Shown piece after piece: positions 45,819-54,395 of a stretch of 64,000 nt of DNA. A model generated the notes under the pieces. The model saw nothing but the letters and a program-made list of their open reading frames with translations, did no database searches and was not told the DNA's origin. The stretch covers positions 1,364,001 through 1,428,000 of the forward strand of contig NZ_AP014636.1 of the NCBI RefSeq assembly GCF_001547935.1, in the 5' to 3' direction. A program made the translations under genes and the position numbers. Positions within the stretch are counted from its first letter, which is position 1. Each line of letters begins with the position of its first letter. Source of the DNA: Vibrio tritonius (lineage in GTDB: Bacteria > Pseudomonadota > Gammaproteobacteria > Enterobacterales > Vibrionaceae).

Positions 45819-46598
45819 ATGAAAAAGATCACTTATCTCTACCTTGTTTATCTCACTCTTCCTATCGCCTTGCTGGCGGTAGGATCCTTTGGCCAAAGTT
45901 GGGTTAATACTCTGCTGCCATCAGGTTTTACCTTAGAGTGGTATCAGCAAATATGGAACTCAACGTCCTATCATAGAGCACTTATCACGAGCATCGAAGT
46001 GTGTCTCGCTGCAGGGCTATTAAACCTTGTGACGGTGACGCCTTGCGTTTATCTGTTACAAGTTTACGGTTCCTCTCGTTTGAAACAGTGGTTAAGGCTG
46101 AGCGCTTTACTGCCTATCGCTGTCCCGGAATTGGTGATTGGCTTTGGCTTTATTTTGGCCTTTACCAGCGATGAACTGCCGTGGCTTGGAGCCACCTGGT
46201 TACTTATCATTGGCCATTGGGTTTTAACCTTTCCCTACTTCTTTTTTAGCCTTCTTGCGGATAGTGAGAAATCGCCGCTTGAGCAGCTAGACAAAGTCGC
46301 CCAATCGTTTGGAGCTAATGCTCTGAAACGATTTATCACCGTATTTCTTCCATTAGCAAGCCAATCGCTGATGACAGGCTTAATTACCGTAGCAGCCATT
46401 TCTCTTGGGGAATTTCAGCTTAGTAACCTGATTGCCGGCTTTATGAACCGCACCTACCCCACTTTATTGCTGCAAGCATTTTATGGCGCGACAGGTCTCG
46501 CCTGCGCTGCCACTATGATTCTACTGCTCCTTGCGATGGTAATGTCATTTCTCTCCAGCGCACAGCAGTGGTCTAAAAACAAGAGTTGTCCATCATGA
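45819..46598 (+). CDS. ABC transporter permease 1
   Basis: About 259 residues from ATG 45819, six membrane helices. The EAA-type loop is in EQLDKVAQSFGANALKRF, where the ATPase docks. It is of the CysTW/PotC class found in iron, polyamine and phosphonate importers. Its stop codon overlaps the ATPase start (ATGA), so the two are coupled. The same operon holds one ATPase, one binding protein and a second permease. Confidence 0.85.
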   Translation: MKKITYLYLVYLTLPIALLAVGSFGQSWVNTLLPSGFTLEWYQQIWNSTSYHRALITSIEVCLAAGLLNLVTVTPCVYLLQVYGSSRLKQWLRLSALLPIAVPELVIGFGFILAFTSDELPWLGATWLLIIGHWVLTFPYFFFSLLADSEKSPLEQLDKVAQSFGANALKRFITVFLPLASQSLMTGLITVAAISLGEFQLSNLIAGFMNRTYPTLLLQAFYGATGLACAATMILLLLAMVMSFLSSAQQWSKNKSCPS

Positions 46599-47635
46599 TT
46601 GAATTTAAATCGGTAAACTTCACTTATCCCAATAGCACTGTTGGTGTCCATGACATTTCTCTGCAGGTCAACACTGGAGAACTGATCGCCATTTTAGGCA
46701 AAAGTGGTTGTGGCAAAACAACATTACTCAAGCTTCTTGCTGGATTTGAGCAGCCTAACAGCGGCGAGATTTGGATTAACAATGTCAATCAAGCCAACCT
46801 ACCTTGTGCCAAGCGTCGCCTTGGTATTGTGTTTCAAGATTATGCGCTGTTTCCCCACTATTCCGTGCTTAAAAATGTCATCTATCCATTAAAAATCAAT
46901 AAGATTGACAATGCTGAGCATAAAGCTCGTCGCATGATTGAACTGGTTGGCCTGTGCGGAATGGAGCATCGTTTGCCACATCAGCTTTCGGGCGGTCAAA
47001 GACAACGCGTTGCCCTCGCACGAGCCTTAGTTTTTGAGCCTGCGGCATTACTGCTTGATGAACCGCTCTCGGCACTCGATGCTTCGTTACGCCATGAGAT
47101 GCGCCAAGAGATTGTTAAGATTCAAAAAGAGCTGAATATGACCACCTTTTTGATCACTCACGATCAAGAAGAAGCCATGACCATGGCCAATCAAGTGGCG
47201 GTAATGCACAACGGAAAAATACAGCAATGTGCATCACCACTGGAGTTATACCACCAGCCCAACAGCCTAGAAGTGGCTCGCTTTGTCGGCAAGGCCAATG
47301 TTTTGCACGGTAAAGTCACAGCTGAGCATCAAGTGCTAACCGAGCTTGGTCCACTGACTGTGAATCGATCTTTAGTCACAGGGGAAAAAGTGGATCTGAT
47401 TGTGCGTCCAGAACACATCCAATTAGAAACCAATCACCACGCGAGCAATCAATTCACGATTACTCGCCTGCATCAACAACAGTTTTTGGGCCACACCATG
47501 GAGTACACGCTGCAAGTTGGCGATGTCACTCTGCAAGCGTGCGCCCCGCACCTTAATCACCCATTAACACACTTATCTATTCCATCTGAATCTATTCATG
47601 TCCTGTACACGGAGACGTCACATGAAACTGCATAA
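46595..47635 (+). CDS. ABC transporter ATP-binding protein
   Basis: About 346 residues from ATG 46595; the TTG at 46586 is not needed. Walker A GKSGCGKTT, the signature LSGGQRQRVALARAL, Walker B LLLDEPLSALD and the switch THDQEEAMT are intact. The C-terminal TOBE-like domain, with VDLIVRPEHIQLET, fits the PotA/AfuC/PhnT class. Start and stop overlap its neighbours. Confidence 0.92.
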   Translation: MIEFKSVNFTYPNSTVGVHDISLQVNTGELIAILGKSGCGKTTLLKLLAGFEQPNSGEIWINNVNQANLPCAKRRLGIVFQDYALFPHYSVLKNVIYPLKINKIDNAEHKARRMIELVGLCGMEHRLPHQLSGGQRQRVALARALVFEPAALLLDEPLSALDASLRHEMRQEIVKIQKELNMTTFLITHDQEEAMTMANQVAVMHNGKIQQCASPLELYHQPNSLEVARFVGKANVLHGKVTAEHQVLTELGPLTVNRSLVTGEKVDLIVRPEHIQLETNHHASNQFTITRLHQQQFLGHTMEYTLQVGDVTLQACAPHLNHPLTHLSIPSESIHVLYTETSHETA

Positions 47636-48701
47636 ACTTTCTTGCGCTGGTGCGGCACTGGCGCTTATTGCCTCTTCTTCTGTTTTCGCTCAAGCGCTGC
47701 AAGGGCCTGAGTTATACAAAGGAGAGCAACAACAATACGACAAAGCCTTAGATGAAGGCATGGTGGTCTCTTTTGACACTGGCCCAACTTGGGCAAACTG
47801 GGGAACCATGTTTAGCGCGTTTAAAAAGCGCTATCCAGGCGTAGAAATTGTTTATAACGACCTTGGTTCTGCCGCGACTGTCGTTGCATTAGATAAGTCA
47901 AAACACCGCCCTCAAGCCGATACAGCGTATTACTTTGGCGCCTCAGCCATTGATGCGAAGCAAAAGAATTTGCTGACGGGGTATAAGCCCGACAACTTTG
48001 CGCAAATTCCTGACGTGTTCAAAGACAAAGACGGAAAGTGGTTTACGATTCATACTCTTAACGTCGCTTTTTTGGTGAATAAAAAGCTCGTTAAAGAGGT
48101 ACCTACCTCTTGGGCTGATCTGCAAAAAGCGCAATACAAAAACAGCATTGTCTATCAAGACCCACGCACCACTGGTCAAGGACAAGTTGTCGTACTCGCG
48201 GCTAACCTTGCCGAAAAAGGCACCATGACCAACATCAAACCAGGTGCCAATTACTTTGGTGAACTGCAGAAAAAAGGCAACGTGCTGCGCGTGGTTGGCA
48301 CAACACCTTATGCTCAATTTGTTAAAGGTGAGATTCCTATTTGGATCGGTTACGAAAATGACGGTCTCAAAGCCGAGCTCAAAGACGGTATGGGCGACAA
48401 CGTTGCCGTGGTGATTCCTAAAGAAGCATCATTGGCAGCGCCTTATGCTATTTCAATGGTCAAAAATGGCCCCAACCCAGAAGCAGCAAAACTGTGGTTG
48501 AACTTCATTATGTCTCAACAAGGGCAATCGATCTTTGCCGAAGGCTATGTTCGTCCAGTTCTCACCAACATGGCCTTGCCTGATTCGGTGAAAGATAAGT
48601 TAGTCAAAGCACCACAAATTCAGCCACTGGATCTCAATGCGGCGGCAGCGATTAAATCCGACTTGGATAAAGCGTGGTCACAACAGGTACTAGGCCATTA
48701 A
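47622..48701 (+). CDS. ABC transporter periplasmic substrate-binding protein
   Basis: About 359 residues from ATG 47622, which overlaps the ATPase gene by 14 nt and has GGAGA upstream. The signal peptide is AGAALALIASSSVFA. The mature part resembles family 1 (iron/AfuA/polyamine-like) binding proteins, with GPTWANWGTMFSAFKKRYPG and YQDPRTTGQGQ. Which ligand it binds is unknown; pairing with DeoR and a LOG-like enzyme suggests a sugar phosphate or nucleotide-derived compound. Confidence 0.85.
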   Translation: MKLHKLSCAGAALALIASSSVFAQALQGPELYKGEQQQYDKALDEGMVVSFDTGPTWANWGTMFSAFKKRYPGVEIVYNDLGSAATVVALDKSKHRPQADTAYYFGASAIDAKQKNLLTGYKPDNFAQIPDVFKDKDGKWFTIHTLNVAFLVNKKLVKEVPTSWADLQKAQYKNSIVYQDPRTTGQGQVVVLAANLAEKGTMTNIKPGANYFGELQKKGNVLRVVGTTPYAQFVKGEIPIWIGYENDGLKAELKDGMGDNVAVVIPKEASLAAPYAISMVKNGPNPEAAKLWLNFIMSQQGQSIFAEGYVRPVLTNMALPDSVKDKLVKAPQIQPLDLNAAAAIKSDLDKAWSQQVLGH

Positions 48702-48732
48702 TGACCAACCATTTAGTAGAAGGAATCAAAGC

Positions 48733-49554
48733 ATGAAATTAGCAAAATGGGCAGTATGGTTTCCGATGCTTCCCGGACTCTTAGGCTACGGATTGTTTTT
48801 CCTGTTTCCTGTCATATTGGTATTTTCAGAGGCGCTCAGTGCGCCTCTTGAAACCTTTAACCGGATGATATCAGACAGCTACCTACTTTCGAGCATCGGT
48901 GGAAGCTTGGTACTTGCTGGCAGTGCGTCATTGATGTCACTCTTGGTTGCTCTGTTTATCGCCTATTTTCTTAGTCAAACTTCACCACGGATGAGGCAAT
49001 GGCTCAGTATCGCAATTGCACTTCCCCTCGTGTTCAGTGGTTTGATTGTTGCTTACGGCTTCATTCTTACTTTCGGTCGCGCAGGATTTGTCACCCAACT
49101 ATTGGGACAGATTGGCATTCCCGAAGGACAATTTGGTAATGTGATCTTTACGCCAGTGGGCCTTGCGATGGTATATTGCTACTACTTGATCCCACGAGCC
49201 GTGTTTATTTTGCTCCCAGTGATACTTAACTTTGACTGGCAACAGATGAAGGTTTCCGAAAGCTTCGGGGCAAACCGCTGGCAGAGTTATCGTTACGTAT
49301 TCTTACCACAACTCTATCCAGCAATGATCACCTCACTCTGCGTAATGGTCTCCGTCGCGTTAGGCGCCTATGGTACAGCACTGGCGTTATCGGGAACTCA
49401 GCTCAATATTTTACCTCTGGCTATCTACAGCAAAATCTCCGATGGCGGCACCGATTTCCCAGTTGTTGGTATGCTATCCCTGTTATTGGTCGGCCTGTGT
49501 GTTTTGTTTACATTACTTGCCGATAAACTCAAGCAACGCCTAGAAGCCATGTAA
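48733..49554 (+). CDS. ABC transporter permease 2
   Basis: 273 residues, six membrane helices, with the EAA-type loop KVSESFGANRWQSYRY. AAGGA lies before the ATG. It closes the importer operon in the order permease, ATPase, binding protein, permease. A REP hairpin with a T-run follows five nt after the stop. Confidence 0.87.
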   Translation: MKLAKWAVWFPMLPGLLGYGLFFLFPVILVFSEALSAPLETFNRMISDSYLLSSIGGSLVLAGSASLMSLLVALFIAYFLSQTSPRMRQWLSIAIALPLVFSGLIVAYGFILTFGRAGFVTQLLGQIGIPEGQFGNVIFTPVGLAMVYCYYLIPRAVFILLPVILNFDWQQMKVSESFGANRWQSYRYVFLPQLYPAMITSLCVMVSVALGAYGTALALSGTQLNILPLAIYSKISDGGTDFPVVGMLSLLLVGLCVLFTLLADKLKQRLEAM

Positions 49555-49558
49555 TAAA

Positions 49559-49610
49559 ATGCCTGTCCTTCTCTTGCAGGGACAGGCACTTTTTTAGAAG
49601 GACAGGCACC
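49559..49610. repeat. REP-type motifs (g, h, i), g/h forming a terminator-like hairpin
   Basis: ATGCCTGTCC 49559 and GGACAGGCAC 49580 form an inverted pair with GCCTGTCC/GGACAGGC arms, followed by TTTTTT. A third copy GGACAGGCAC is at 49600. The hairpin lies directly after the ABC operon and before the RAYT gene. Confidence 0.85.
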
Positions 49611-49708
49611 TCAATTTTTGAAGTCACTCGCATTCACCTCTATCACGGCTATTCCTTCGATAATTTCTTCGCCAATCTAGAGATTCTTATCTCAACAGGT
49701 CTTTCGTT

Positions 49709-50668
49709 ATGACTACAGCCAGAAGCAAGCAAATCGACCTAACTGTTACGCCTTATTATCACTGTGTATCGCGCTGTGTGAGGCGAACATATTTGTGTGG
49801 GTTTGACGAGAAAACTCAGCAATCTTATGAACATCGTCGTCTCTGGCTAGAACAAAAAATTCATCGTTTGGCACAAATGTACTGCATTGATATCTGTGCC
49901 TATGCAGTCATGAGTAATCACTACCATCTGGTAGTACATGTAAATAAACAAAAGGCATTAGCGCTATCGGAGCAAGAAGTAATGGAAAGATGGTCGATGG
50001 AACACCAACTCGACCCGCTACTCGCTCGTTATCAACAAGGCAGGATGACAGATAAAACTAGCGTGCAGGTTTGTCAGGGAATCATCGAAAAGTGGCGAGA
50101 AAGGCTTTACTCACTCAGTTGGATGATGCGAGAGCTCAATATGTCGATCGCGATGATGGCCAACAAAGAAGATGATTGCACAGGACACTTTTGGGAAGGT
50201 CGTTATAAATCCCAAGCATTGTTAGACAAAAATGCGCTCTTAGCCGCCATGACGTATGTTGATCTCAATCCCGTTCGCGCAAAAGCGGCGGCAACACCTG
50301 AAGACTCTGAACATACCTCGATAAAACTGCGTATCGAAGCGCAGAAAAAGGCCCAAACGACACCTGATTCACTACTCCCTTTTATAGGAAATGAGAGAGA
50401 ATCGCCCCCTATTGGCATCCCTTTTCATTTGAATGATTATCTGCAATGGGTGGATTGGATCGGCAGGCGAGTACGCAGCGATAAATTGGGTCATATCGAT
50501 GCAGACTTACCTAATATTTTGCAACGATTAGACGATAGCCACCCTCAGTTTCCGGATATCTATAATCAATTAGAGCAACGTGGCTGCTTATGGGTTGGAA
50601 GCCAAGATAAATTACATCACGCTAAAATGCAGCTAAACCGGCAGCGCATTCAAGGGATTGCCGTCTAA
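49709..50668 (+). CDS. REP-associated tyrosine transposase (RAYT, Y1/HUH family)
   Basis: A 319-residue Y1-type HUH nuclease. The HUH motif is HYH (71-73) in MSNHYHLVVHV, and the catalytic Tyr is most likely Tyr182 in MTYVDLNPVRAKA. CTGHFWEGRYKSQALL is also a family hallmark. RAYTs are single-copy domesticated relatives of IS200/IS605 transposases that nick REP hairpins. The gene lies inside a 10-kb stretch that holds every copy of the GGACAGGCAC motif seen in the window, which supports their being its cognate REPs. It has no IS-like ends. Confidence 0.92.
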   Translation: MTTARSKQIDLTVTPYYHCVSRCVRRTYLCGFDEKTQQSYEHRRLWLEQKIHRLAQMYCIDICAYAVMSNHYHLVVHVNKQKALALSEQEVMERWSMEHQLDPLLARYQQGRMTDKTSVQVCQGIIEKWRERLYSLSWMMRELNMSIAMMANKEDDCTGHFWEGRYKSQALLDKNALLAAMTYVDLNPVRAKAAATPEDSEHTSIKLRIEAQKKAQTTPDSLLPFIGNERESPPIGIPFHLNDYLQWVDWIGRRVRSDKLGHIDADLPNILQRLDDSHPQFPDIYNQLEQRGCLWVGSQDKLHHAKMQLNRQRIQGIAV

Positions 50669-50691
50669 CCACATGCTTTGACCTAAGAAAC

Positions 50692-51651
50692 TCACAAAAC
50701 CAAATTCTGCGGGCTTCCCTTGGCGTATTGCACCACATTTTCAAAGGCTTTGCCGAAATAAAGCTCATAGCTGCTCTGCTCTACATAACCTAAGTGCGGT
50801 GATGCAAGAACATTTTCTAGTGTCAGCAACGGCTCATTAGCAGTGGTCGCTGGCTCATTAGCATAAACATCAATAGCAGCCTGTTTTGAGGGATGTTTTA
50901 ACAGCGTTTGGTATAAAGCCCCATCTTCTACAAGCTCTGCTCGGCTGGTATTCACAAATAGCGAATCGGCCTTCATCAATTCAAGATCAGCACTCGTTAC
51001 ACATGCTTTGGTGACTTCGTTTAAACGAAGATGTAAAGAAACAATATCTGCCTGAGTAAAAAACGCTTGTTTTGATTCAGCCGCATCAAAACCGTCTTGA
51101 ACTGCCTTTTCTCTTGATGATGCACTGCCCCAAACCAAGACATTCATACCAAAGGCTTGAGCAAATTTCGCGATGCGCTGCCCGATTTTCCCATATCCCC
51201 AAATACCCAAAATTCGGCCATTAAGCGTGCGTCCCAGCCCTAGCGATCCTGAACTTTGCCAGTTACCTTGCTGTAATTGATTCACGTACGCAGGAATATG
51301 GCGCGACGCAGCCATAATCAGCGCCCAACAAAGCTCTGAGGGAGCCACGGGAGAGCCAACTCCTTCTGCGACATCAACACCATATTGAGCACATAGTTTA
51401 GGATCAATATGTTGGCTCACCTTCCCTGTTTGGCTAATCAATTTTAAACAAGGGAGACGTTCTAACAAAGCCGACGTAATCCACGTTCTCTCACGGATGA
51501 GGACCAAAACTTCGACGCTTTGTAAGCGTTCAATAAGCTCATCTTCGCTGTAGGTTTGATTCAATACCTGAACGTCATGGTCCGCTAAGAGCGAAAAACA
51601 ATCAAGGCGACGCACGGCATCTTGATAATCATCCAATATGGCAATTTTCAT
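50692..51651 (-). CDS. D-2-hydroxyacid dehydrogenase family protein
   Basis: About 319 residues from ATG 51651 (AGGAG ten nt upstream). The NAD-binding GYGKIGQ is present, along with the catalytic Arg in NTSRAELV, Glu in DVYANEP and His in SPHLGYVE. Relatives act on lactate, glycerate, phosphoglycerate or phosphonate-type substrates, and the substrate is not clear here. A REP motif lies 30 nt upstream, between this gene and the RDD gene. Confidence 0.88.
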   Translation of the reverse strand: MKIAILDDYQDAVRRLDCFSLLADHDVQVLNQTYSEDELIERLQSVEVLVLIRERTWITSALLERLPCLKLISQTGKVSQHIDPKLCAQYGVDVAEGVGSPVAPSELCWALIMAASRHIPAYVNQLQQGNWQSSGSLGLGRTLNGRILGIWGYGKIGQRIAKFAQAFGMNVLVWGSASSREKAVQDGFDAAESKQAFFTQADIVSLHLRLNEVTKACVTSADLELMKADSLFVNTSRAELVEDGALYQTLLKHPSKQAAIDVYANEPATTANEPLLTLENVLASPHLGYVEQSSYELYFGKAFENVVQYAKGSPQNLVL

Positions 51652-51681
51652 AGAAATCAAACTCCTAGCAAAAGACTTAAC

Positions 51682-51726
51682 GTGCCTGTCCTTCTAACTA
51701 ATCTACGCATTTAAAAGTGCCTGTCC
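51682..51726. repeat. REP-type motifs (j, k)
   Basis: GTGCCTGTCC at 51682-51691 and 51717-51726. Copy k lies inside the 3' end of the RDD gene and encodes its last residues and stop. Confidence 0.8.
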
Positions 51727-52154
51727 TTGTAAAAAGGTTTCACCGCCTTGACCACAACCGTGCCGGCGATAAGATCATGCCAGCCTTGTTTTCGGCTACT
51801 GAAAGCTATCCAGAGAAAGCCAAGACACAATGGAAAAGCGCTAATGTAATAACCAATATAACGAATAACTGAGCGACCAATACCAATCGGCTCACCTGTC
51901 GTGGCGTTCACAATCTTCAACTTCAAGATCATTTTGCCTGGAGTTGCTGAGCGATACACCCAGAAAATCATGGTGGCGATAAATGGGAAAATCCAACTAA
52001 TACCAATACTTGAACTTGCTTGCATCTGCATGCCATTTGCCCAATTGAAATAGCTATAGGCAGAATCGGCAAACGGAAGAGCCACCAGCAACATCAACAC
52101 AGTATCAATAATTGATGCGCCTAAACGAATCCAAAAACCTGCGTAAACCAGCAT
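51711..52154 (-). CDS. RDD-family membrane protein, C-terminus formed by a REP
   Basis: About 147 residues from ATG 52154 (GGAAG upstream); an upstream ATG at 52232 is possible. It starts YAGFWIRLGASIIDTVLML, the RDD signature, has about three membrane helices and the motif RSATPGKMILKLKIVN, and is a probable transporter-like protein. The last codons, reading KDRHF and stop, coincide exactly with the REP core GGACAGGCAC plus flanks. The ORF end therefore was probably created by the REP insertion. Confidence 0.82.
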   Translation of the reverse strand: MLVYAGFWIRLGASIIDTVLMLLVALPFADSAYSYFNWANGMQMQASSSIGISWIFPFIATMIFWVYRSATPGKMILKLKIVNATTGEPIGIGRSVIRYIGYYISAFPLCLGFLWIAFSSRKQGWHDLIAGTVVVKAVKPFYKDRHF

Positions 52155-52266
52155 TTTGTCTTCCACGTAATATCCTTCTATTTTGTTACGTTGATACTGA
52201 GCATTCTGTTGGCTAGCGTTTTCACTTGTCATCAAAAGGAAACCGAACTTACTGTACCAATTTAGA

Positions 52267-52302
52267 GTGCCTGTCCTGCTAATATTTTTAAGATGCCTGT
52301 CC
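52267..52302. repeat. REP-type motifs (l, m)
   Basis: GTGCCTGTCC 52267 and ATGCCTGTCC 52293, between the RDD gene and a GNAT gene. Confidence 0.75.
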
Positions 52303-52322
52303 TTATATTAAATATTTACTGA

Positions 52323-52856
52323 CTATCTTTCTTTAGCCAAACCATAAATCGCATGGTCAACAATGCGACCATTGAGATTTTCAGCACGGGTAATGATACC
52401 TTCTAACGTAAACCCTAACCGTTCACACAAACTGCGGCTGGCCTTGTTCCCTTCTGCGGCCGCAATCTCCACTTTTTCCATCTGATACTCTTCAAAAGCC
52501 ACTTCAATTAACTTACGGACGACTCGAGTCATGATGCCACGGCCTTGATAGTCTTCACGTAACCAATAGCCGATTTCGACTTTCTTTAAATTATGATCGA
52601 TGGAGTTAAAAGAGACTGTGCCAACAATCTGCCCTGAGAAAATCACCGAACAGGTTAACGATTTGCCTGCCGCATAGTTTTGCAGTGACGTTTGGATAAA
52701 GCTGAGGAAAAAGCCTTCGCCATCAGCGTGTTCTGGCCATGCAAGCCATTGACTAAGATAAGTTCGCTGCTGGGCGACGATGTCATAATAGATTTTAGCA
52801 AATGAGGGCTGAATCAGAGCCAAACGTAATTCTTGGTCGATGTCGAGTGTAAACAT
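52323..52856 (-). CDS. RimL-type GNAT acetyltransferase
   Basis: 177 residues. The acetyl-CoA loop is YQGRGIMTRV, preceded by KKVEIGYWLRED, and RLGFTLEGIITRAENLNGR is typical of the RimJ/RimL group, which acetylates protein N-termini. AGGAG-like GGAGAA precedes the ATG. It is one of four GNAT genes in this region. Confidence 0.87.
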   Translation of the reverse strand: MFTLDIDQELRLALIQPSFAKIYYDIVAQQRTYLSQWLAWPEHADGEGFFLSFIQTSLQNYAAGKSLTCSVIFSGQIVGTVSFNSIDHNLKKVEIGYWLREDYQGRGIMTRVVRKLIEVAFEEYQMEKVEIAAAEGNKASRSLCERLGFTLEGIITRAENLNGRIVDHAIYGLAKER

Positions 52857-52896
52857 AGGTTCTCCTTTACCACTATGTAGACGATGATGAGTTAAG

Positions 52897-52950
52897 GTGC
52901 CTGTCCTTCTAAGAAAGCAAGAAACAGCGGCGGAATTAAAGTGCCTGTCC
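52897..52950. repeat. REP-type motifs (n, o)
   Basis: GTGCCTGTCC 52897 and 52941. Copy o is next to the stop codon of the following GNAT gene, and the stop TAG is part of the conserved TTAG flank. Confidence 0.8.
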
Positions 52951-52952
52951 CG

Positions 52953-53408
52953 CTAAGGAAGAACATATTCCAGTAAGGGCAACTGGCGGTTTTGTGGTTT
53001 ACTAAACTCTTCACCTATGCGCTTGGCACCTAAATGAAGATAAAAACCGGCAGCATCGGGGTCAGATACAATCGTAAAACGGGCTATGCCTAGTGCTTGG
53101 CATTGACAAAGAATTTCTTTGAACACTTCGCGGCCAAGCCCTTTCCCGGCATAGTCTGGCAACAGCCATAGGTGGTCGAGATAGTTTGTCTCACCTTGCA
53201 ACAAAGCAAAGAAACCAGCAATGTTATCCTCCACCACAACCAATTTGACCGTATTCGCCGTAATGTACGATGGCTCGATGCGTAAATCTTTACGCCAAAT
53301 ATCCAGCTGTTGCCGAGAATAGCCCCAATACCCTTTTGATTCGATGGCGATATCACTGAGCAATTCACCTTGCTCTGGTAGCGCATCTTTAAAAGTAATC
53401 TTTTCCAT
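52953..53408 (-). CDS. GNAT acetyltransferase
   Basis: 151 residues. The acetyl-CoA loop is DYAGKGLGREVF and the C-terminal helix region is DAAGFYLHLGAKRIGEE. The substrate is unknown. The stop codon comes from the REP flank at 52950. It is 31 nt downstream of the VOC gene, so they may be co-transcribed. Confidence 0.85.
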   Translation of the reverse strand: MEKITFKDALPEQGELLSDIAIESKGYWGYSRQQLDIWRKDLRIEPSYITANTVKLVVVEDNIAGFFALLQGETNYLDHLWLLPDYAGKGLGREVFKEILCQCQALGIARFTIVSDPDAAGFYLHLGAKRIGEEFSKPQNRQLPLLEYVLP

Positions 53409-53439
53409 TACAACCTCTTGGGGTTATTTGAATAAGGTT

Positions 53440-53862
53440 TTAAGATTTGGTTTTTTCACCCAAATACTGGCTAAAGCGCAGCAGATAACCGTCGGGGTCT
53501 TGCACGAGAAATTCGCGCTGACCAGATAGCATATCGCCAACGTCATACCAGCTCTCTTTCATCTCGCGATACAGCGCAATTTGTGCCGATACCAAACGGC
53601 CATGCACAGGCGCAATATCGGCTAACTCTATTTGGAAATTGATCCCACGCCCTAACGGAAACTCAAGCGCCCCAGTGTTCCAACCCGATTCGTGAATTTG
53701 TTCCAGCATCAGTTGGACATTTCCCATATCGAGATAAGCAAAATCTGGATTTGAACGTTGGTTACGAATCGAGAAGCCCAAAATCTCACAATAGAAATGC
53801 AGTGACTTGGAAAAATCGGTCACTGATAACTCAGGAACCATTGGGTTCCAATACTCTTCCAT
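53440..53862 (-). CDS. VOC-fold protein (glyoxalase/bleomycin-resistance type)
   Basis: 140 residues with the paired beta-alpha-beta-beta-beta units of the VOC superfamily. The N-terminal half has VPELSVTDFSKSLHFYCEIL, and the C-terminal half has REFLVQDPDGYLLRFSQYLG. Members act as dioxygenases, isomerases or drug-sequestering proteins. This one is close in length to the bleomycin-binding type, but binding cannot be proven. Confidence 0.82.
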   Translation of the reverse strand: MEEYWNPMVPELSVTDFSKSLHFYCEILGFSIRNQRSNPDFAYLDMGNVQLMLEQIHESGWNTGALEFPLGRGINFQIELADIAPVHGRLVSAQIALYREMKESWYDVGDMLSGQREFLVQDPDGYLLRFSQYLGEKTKS

Positions 53863-53945
53863 AAGTTCCTAACCTATTATTTAAAAACAATAAAAGAGCA
53901 GAATACGTTGTCAGAGAGAAAATAAACAGTGCGAATCGTTATCTA

Positions 53946-54395
53946 TCAATGTGAAAGCGTTTTACCTAGGCAAATTGAGAGTGTGCTAACGCGATATTTA
54001 CCAAAAGGCGCTATTGGTCTAAATCCTTTTGCTAAGTAGAAATCCACTGCGGTTTGATTGACTAAACGAGTGGAGAGAATGACTTGATGAAAACCAAGCT
54101 CATTCGCGATAGCAAGCAATTGCTTTAATACAAAGCTGCCACCACCTGATATTTTTGAATAAATGCGTTTTAGTTCTCCAACACTTGAAGAGTGAGAACG
54201 TAAAGCACCGCAGGCAACAGGCTTATTGCCAAGATAGACGACCAATTGAACCGCTTCTTGACTGGTTCTAGCGGCGTGCGTAAATGAACTTGCACCAGAA
54301 TCACCGGTTAACTTAGTCAGTACCTGATTCAACTCGCCTGCTAATTGACAAAAATCAGCATCATCTTCCATGACTTGTCGACAATGAAAATCCAT
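53946..54395 (-). CDS. GNAT acetyltransferase
   Basis: 149 residues, with GELKRIYSKISGGGSFVLKQ as the acetyl-CoA loop and VDFYLAKGFRPIAPFGKY near the end. The loop lacks the usual Arg-x-x-Gly-x-Gly spacing in part (GGG), but the fold pattern is clear. Substrate unknown. Confidence 0.82.
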   Translation of the reverse strand: MDFHCRQVMEDDADFCQLAGELNQVLTKLTGDSGASSFTHAARTSQEAVQLVVYLGNKPVACGALRSHSSSVGELKRIYSKISGGGSFVLKQLLAIANELGFHQVILSTRLVNQTAVDFYLAKGFRPIAPFGKYRVSTLSICLGKTLSH

